Shown here piece by piece: positions 31,947 through 35,248 of a stretch of DNA of 35,248 bases (within the stretch, counting starts at the first letter, position 1; each line of letters begins with the position of its first letter). The position numbers and the translations under genes were made by a program. The DNA is from UBA3818 sp051881895 (GTDB lineage Bacteria; Bacillota; Clostridia; Oscillospirales; Ruminococcaceae). The notes beneath the pieces are model-generated. The model was not told the DNA's origin, did no database searches, and worked only from the letters and a program-made list of their open reading frames with translations. The DNA lies in contig JBJEQT010000148.1 of NCBI GenBank assembly GCA_051881895.1, forward strand, positions 1 to 35,248, written 5' to 3'.

Positions 31947-33686
31947 ATGATGAACACCCTGCTTGTGGCGCTAAACGCCAAATACATTCATTCCAACATC
32001 GCTGTACGCTATCTGCAAAAATATGCGGCCCCTTCTCTTTCCCGGCCACCGCAGATCCTGGAACTGACCATCAACAACCGGCTGGATTTTATTCTGGACG
32101 AGATTTTCCGCCGCTCGCCGGACGTTCTTCTGTTTTCTGCCTATATCTGGAACGTGGATATGGTGCGGCAGCTGGCGGCGGAATACCGGAAACTGCGGCC
32201 CGACGCGCTCATCGGCGCCGGCGGTCCTGAGGTCAGCTACGAGTCCGAAGCATTTCTGCGCCAGAACCCAGCCTTTGATCTGATCGTCCGCGGCGAAGGA
32301 GAAGAAACGGTCCGCTGCCTGCTGACCGCCATAGAGTCCGGCGAAAGCTGGCGGGACATCCCCGGTCTGAGCGTGCGGGAAAAATCCGGCATCCAAACCA
32401 ATCCGCCCCGGCCTGCACTGGATCTGGCTGTCCTCCCGTTTCCTTATGCACTCGATTTGTCCGATGCGCCAGAGCAAATCAAGTATTATGAATCCTCCCG
32501 CGGATGTCCGTTTCAATGCCAGTACTGCCTGTCCTCCATTGAAAAAGGGGTTCGCGCCGCGCCGCTGGATAAAGTTTTTTCCGATCTCACCGTTTTTCTG
32601 CAGGCTAAGGTCCGGCAGGTCAAATTCGTAGACCGCACCTTTAATTACGACATCCATCGCGCCCTTACGATCTGGCGTTTTTTGCGCGACCACGACAACG
32701 GTGTTACCAATTTCCATTTTGAAATCACCGCCGAATTGCTGAATCGGGAAACGCTGGATTTTTTACGAACCGTCCGCCCCGAGCAATTCCAGTTTGAAAT
32801 CGGCGTTCAGTCCACCAATCCCCAAACGCTCAAAGCCATCCGGCGGCAGAACAACTGGCCGGCTTTGTGCGCTATCGTGCGGGAAATCAAGTCTTTTCGC
32901 AATATCCACCAGCATCTGGATCTCATTGCGGGGCTTCCATATGAAAATTATGAATCTTTTCATCGCTCTTTCAACGATGTCTACGCTCTGGAGCCGGAGC
33001 AGTTCCAACTGGGATTTTTGAAAATCCTCAAAGGAGCCGGGCTGTTCCACGACCAGAAAAAATACGGCCTTGTCAGCCGGGACTATCCGCCGTTCGAGGT
33101 GCTGTTCACCCTGGAGCTGCCTTATGAAGATACGCTTCGGCTGAAAGCGGTGGAGGAGATGGTGGAACAATACTACAACAGCGGACGGTTTGTCCACACG
33201 CTTCGCTGGCTCTTCTCCCGGCTGGAAGATCCCTTTTTATTCTATCAATCCCTCGGGGACCGTTTTGTCAGCGAAGGGCGACAGTATGAAAGCCAGTCGC
33301 TGGAACAACGATATGATTTTTTCTATCGCTTCTGCGAACAGCTTCCCGGCATCGACGCCGCTGACCTGGCCCAGTACCTGAAGCTGGATTACTGTCTGCA
33401 TCAGCGCCCCAAACGGCACCCAGACTGGTTTCCCGGGCCGGACGCCGCCGCTCTTCGCCAAAGGGCGCTGCTGTTTTTGGAGCGGGAGGAAAATCGTATC
33501 CGCTATCTGCCAGACTATCCCCAAACCGATCCCAAGCTGCTGTATAAGCTGGTCCATCTGGAACCCTTTTCTTTCGACGTTCTGAGCCAAACAGAAAAAC
33601 CGGTTGTCCTGCTGTTTGATTATCGGCAGCGGGATTTGCTGGGAAACGCCCGGGTCCAGTCGGTTACACTGCCTGCATCTGAATGA
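31947..33686 (+). CDS. B12-binding-domain radical SAM protein with DUF4080
   Basis: This 579-residue protein combines a cobalamin-binding-like N-terminal domain (1-150, starting LLVALNAKYIHSN, with GGPEVSYESEAFL), a radical SAM domain with the cluster motif CPFQCQYC (Cys187, Cys191, Cys194), and a long C-terminal region of the DUF4080 type ending with a cluster of hydrophobic and basic residues. Its relatives are common in Clostridia and have no assigned substrate. I see no DxHxxG cobalamin motif, so real B12 binding is uncertain. The start is ATG at 31947 with AGAGG 5 bases upstream; the directly following ATG (31950) has a better spacing of 8. It appears to be a single gene. Confidence 0.88.
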   Translation: MMNTLLVALNAKYIHSNIAVRYLQKYAAPSLSRPPQILELTINNRLDFILDEIFRRSPDVLLFSAYIWNVDMVRQLAAEYRKLRPDALIGAGGPEVSYESEAFLRQNPAFDLIVRGEGEETVRCLLTAIESGESWRDIPGLSVREKSGIQTNPPRPALDLAVLPFPYALDLSDAPEQIKYYESSRGCPFQCQYCLSSIEKGVRAAPLDKVFSDLTVFLQAKVRQVKFVDRTFNYDIHRALTIWRFLRDHDNGVTNFHFEITAELLNRETLDFLRTVRPEQFQFEIGVQSTNPQTLKAIRRQNNWPALCAIVREIKSFRNIHQHLDLIAGLPYENYESFHRSFNDVYALEPEQFQLGFLKILKGAGLFHDQKKYGLVSRDYPPFEVLFTLELPYEDTLRLKAVEEMVEQYYNSGRFVHTLRWLFSRLEDPFLFYQSLGDRFVSEGRQYESQSLEQRYDFFYRFCEQLPGIDAADLAQYLKLDYCLHQRPKRHPDWFPGPDAAALRQRALLFLEREENRIRYLPDYPQTDPKLLYKLVHLEPFSFDVLSQTEKPVVLLFDYRQRDLLGNARVQSVTLPASE

Positions 33687-33807
33687 GATCTTCCTTTCGC
33701 GTGTTTGACAGCGTTTTCCTTGTTTCTTGTTCAAAATTTCTTTTTGTTGACCTGCTTTTCTCATTTTGCCGTAAAAACCGCGTCAAAAAGCTGTTTTCCG
33801 TCTGAAC

Positions 33808-33858
33808 TTTACATGGATTTTACATTCAGCACCAGATACATTTTACCTTTTCGTTACA
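33808..33858 (+). promoter_or_regulatory. PhoP-box-like direct repeats before the phosphate transporter
   Basis: Four hexamers occur on one strand: TTTACA (33808), TTTACA (33819), TTTACC (33842) and GTTACA (33853). Within each pair the distance is exactly 11 bases, as in Bacillus PhoP boxes (TT[A/T/C]ACA separated by about 5 bases). A CATAAT box (33857-33862) follows without a proper -35, as is usual for activator-dependent promoters. Confidence 0.7.
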
Positions 33859-33902
33859 TAATAGGCTTACAAAGGAAATTAGAAAGGAAATGTAGGTGCG
33901 AT

Positions 33903-35248
33903 ATGGATATTTTCTCCGTGTTTCAAATGGCCGGCGGCCTCGCGCTGTTTTTATACGGCATGCACGTGATGGGAGACGGATTGGAAAAGCAGGCAGGCGG
34001 TAAGCTGAAAACCGTCCTGGAAAAATTGACAGCCAGCCCGATCAAAGGGTTTTTACTGGGCGCGGCGGTCACTGCTGTCATCCAGTCCTCCTCCGCTACC
34101 ACCGTTATGGTGGTAGGGTTTGTCAACGCCGGAATCATGAAGCTTAGCCAGGCCATCGGCATCATTATGGGAGCCAACGTCGGCACTACCATCACCTCCT
34201 GGATTTTGAGCCTTACCGGCCTGCAGGGGGACAGTTTCTGGATTCAGCTGCTGAAGCCGACTTCTTTTTCTCCGATCATTGCTTTTTGGGGCATTCTCCT
34301 GATTATGTTTTCCAAAAAAGAGAGCAAAAAAGATCTCGGTTCCACGTTGGTCGGTTTCGCCGTTCTGATGTTCGGAATGGAGCAGATGTCCGGCGCGGTG
34401 GAACCGTTGGCTGATGTTCCGGAATTCACCAATATTCTGCTGATATTCTCCAACCCGCTGCTCGGCGTTCTCTGCGGCGCGGTGCTCACTGCCGTGATCC
34501 AATCCTCCTCCGCGTCGGTTGGTATCCTGCAGGCTTTGTCCGCTACCGGCAGCGTGACCTATTCTTCCGCCATTCCGATCATTCTGGGCCAAAATATCGG
34601 CACCTGCGTCACCGCTTTGATTTCCTCCATTGGAGCCAACAAAAACGCACGGCGCGCGGCGGTGGTGCATCTGTATTTTAACCTGATTGGAAGTGGCCTG
34701 TTTTTGGCCATATTTTATCTGCTCAACGGCATGCTCCACTTCTCATTTTACGGCCAGCCCATCGACCGGCTGGGTATCGCCGTGGTACACACCTGTTTCA
34801 ACCTTCTCTCCACGCTGACTTTGCTGCCTTTCACCAATCTTCTGGAAAAACTGGCTTACCTGACCATTCGGGACACTGCCAACGATGAAAATTTCCAGAT
34901 CCTCGACGAGCGTTTTCTCGCCTCCCCGGCCGTGGCGATTCATCAGTGCCAGAAAATGGCCGTCTCCATGGCAAAGCTGGCGCAGCACTCTTTGTACCAG
35001 GCAATCGGACTGGTTGGCTCTTACGATGAAAAAATCGCCCATTCCATTGAGGAAGGGGAAGATCAAATCGATATGTATGAAGATAAACTTGGAACCTATC
35101 TGGTCCGCCTGTCCAGCAAAAACCTGACCATAGAGGAAAGCCGGGAAATTTCCAAACTGCTGCATGTGATCGGCGATTTTGAACGGATCGGCGATCACGC
35201 GGTCAACATTCTCAAATCCGCCAAGGAAATGCAGGTGAAAAAATACGC
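33903..35248 (+). CDS. Na+/phosphate cotransporter, NptA/PhoU type (3' end outside window)
   Basis: At least 448 residues are visible; the gene runs off the right edge. Two inverted halves of the transporter each hold the conserved QSSS motif: VIQSSSATT (about 60-68) and VIQSSSASV (about 199-207), with GANVGTT and GQNIGTC after them, the sodium- and phosphate-binding elements of the NptA (SLC34-like) family. A PhoU-like helical domain follows from about residue 350 (AKLAQHSLYQA...), ending in VIGDFERIGDHAVNI. The ATG at 33903 has TAGGTG upstream. The protein imports phosphate with sodium. PhoP-type repeats before it suggest induction under phosphate limitation. Confidence 0.92.
   Translation, partial: MDIFSVFQMAGGLALFLYGMHVMGDGLEKQAGGKLKTVLEKLTASPIKGFLLGAAVTAVIQSSSATTVMVVGFVNAGIMKLSQAIGIIMGANVGTTITSWILSLTGLQGDSFWIQLLKPTSFSPIIAFWGILLIMFSKKESKKDLGSTLVGFAVLMFGMEQMSGAVEPLADVPEFTNILLIFSNPLLGVLCGAVLTAVIQSSSASVGILQALSATGSVTYSSAIPIILGQNIGTCVTALISSIGANKNARRAAVVHLYFNLIGSGLFLAIFYLLNGMLHFSFYGQPIDRLGIAVVHTCFNLLSTLTLLPFTNLLEKLAYLTIRDTANDENFQILDERFLASPAVAIHQCQKMAVSMAKLAQHSLYQAIGLVGSYDEKIAHSIEEGEDQIDMYEDKLGTYLVRLSSKNLTIEESREISKLLHVIGDFERIGDHAVNILKSAKEMQVKKY

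Noticed and set aside
1..35248. Mobile elements, CRISPR arrays, tRNA or rRNA genes
   Set aside because: Looked for transposase or integrase motifs, regular repeats and conserved RNA segments; none were found by eye. A tool-based scan for small RNAs was not possible.

Overview
The window looks like a chromosomal segment of a Gram-positive member of the Clostridia. An affiliation with the Oscillospirales/Ruminococcaceae type is an inference from gene order and family content, not a measurement. Supporting signs are a yicC-remA-gmk-rpoZ-priA-def-fmt-rsmB-rlmN-prpC-prkC-rsgA-thiN gene order known from Firmicutes, a PASTA-type Ser/Thr kinase, a LytR-CpsA-Psr cell-wall protein, a CsoR/CopA copper module, a PerR-like repressor, and strong AGGAGG-type ribosome binding sites with frequent TTG and GTG starts. 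No rRNA, tRNA, CRISPR array, insertion sequence or prophage gene was seen.

Layout. (1) 1-544: 5' part of an aminotransferase gene on the minus strand, running off the left edge. (2) 853-3807: copper module with a CsoR-type operator over the promoter, a CopA P-type ATPase carrying a CopZ-like domain at its C-terminus, csoR, and a terminator. (3) 3905-4605: small polytopic membrane protein, then a bidirectional terminator. (4) 10145 down to 4673 (minus): a probable five-gene operon of lipoprotein, OmpR-type response regulator, sensor kinase, YqhQ-like protein and prmC. (5) 10279-13946: an XRE regulator facing a histidine phosphatase, a degenerate isopropylmalate/isocitrate dehydrogenase homologue and a membrane protein, with overlapping divergent promoters and two inverted repeats between them. 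(6) 14099-15271: LCP protein with its own promoter and terminator. (7) 29062 down to 15289 (minus): the long housekeeping cluster from yicC to thiN. (8) 29077-31267 (minus): pncB and a PerR-like gene, each with promoter and terminator. (9) 31274-33686: a membrane-anchored hypothetical protein facing a B12-binding-type radical SAM protein. (10) 33808-35248: a Na+/phosphate cotransporter of the NptA/PhoU type, cut by the right edge, preceded by PhoP-box-like direct repeats.

How the genes work together. The long cluster joins RNA turnover, matrix regulation, nucleotide supply, replication restart, N-terminal protein processing, rRNA modification, a kinase/phosphatase signalling pair, ribosome maturation and thiamine diphosphate synthesis. 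Relative to the Bacillus subtilis order it has no coaBC between rpoZ and priA and no rpe between rsgA and thiN, and it has an extra YugP-type metalloprotease gene between fmt and rsmB.

Points most worth a second look: the CopA-CopZ fusion with a well-placed internal ribosome binding site and ATG; the dehydrogenase homologue that has lost its metal-binding aspartates; the divergent XRE control region beside it; the PhoP-type repeats before the phosphate transporter; and a likely AUU start for priA.
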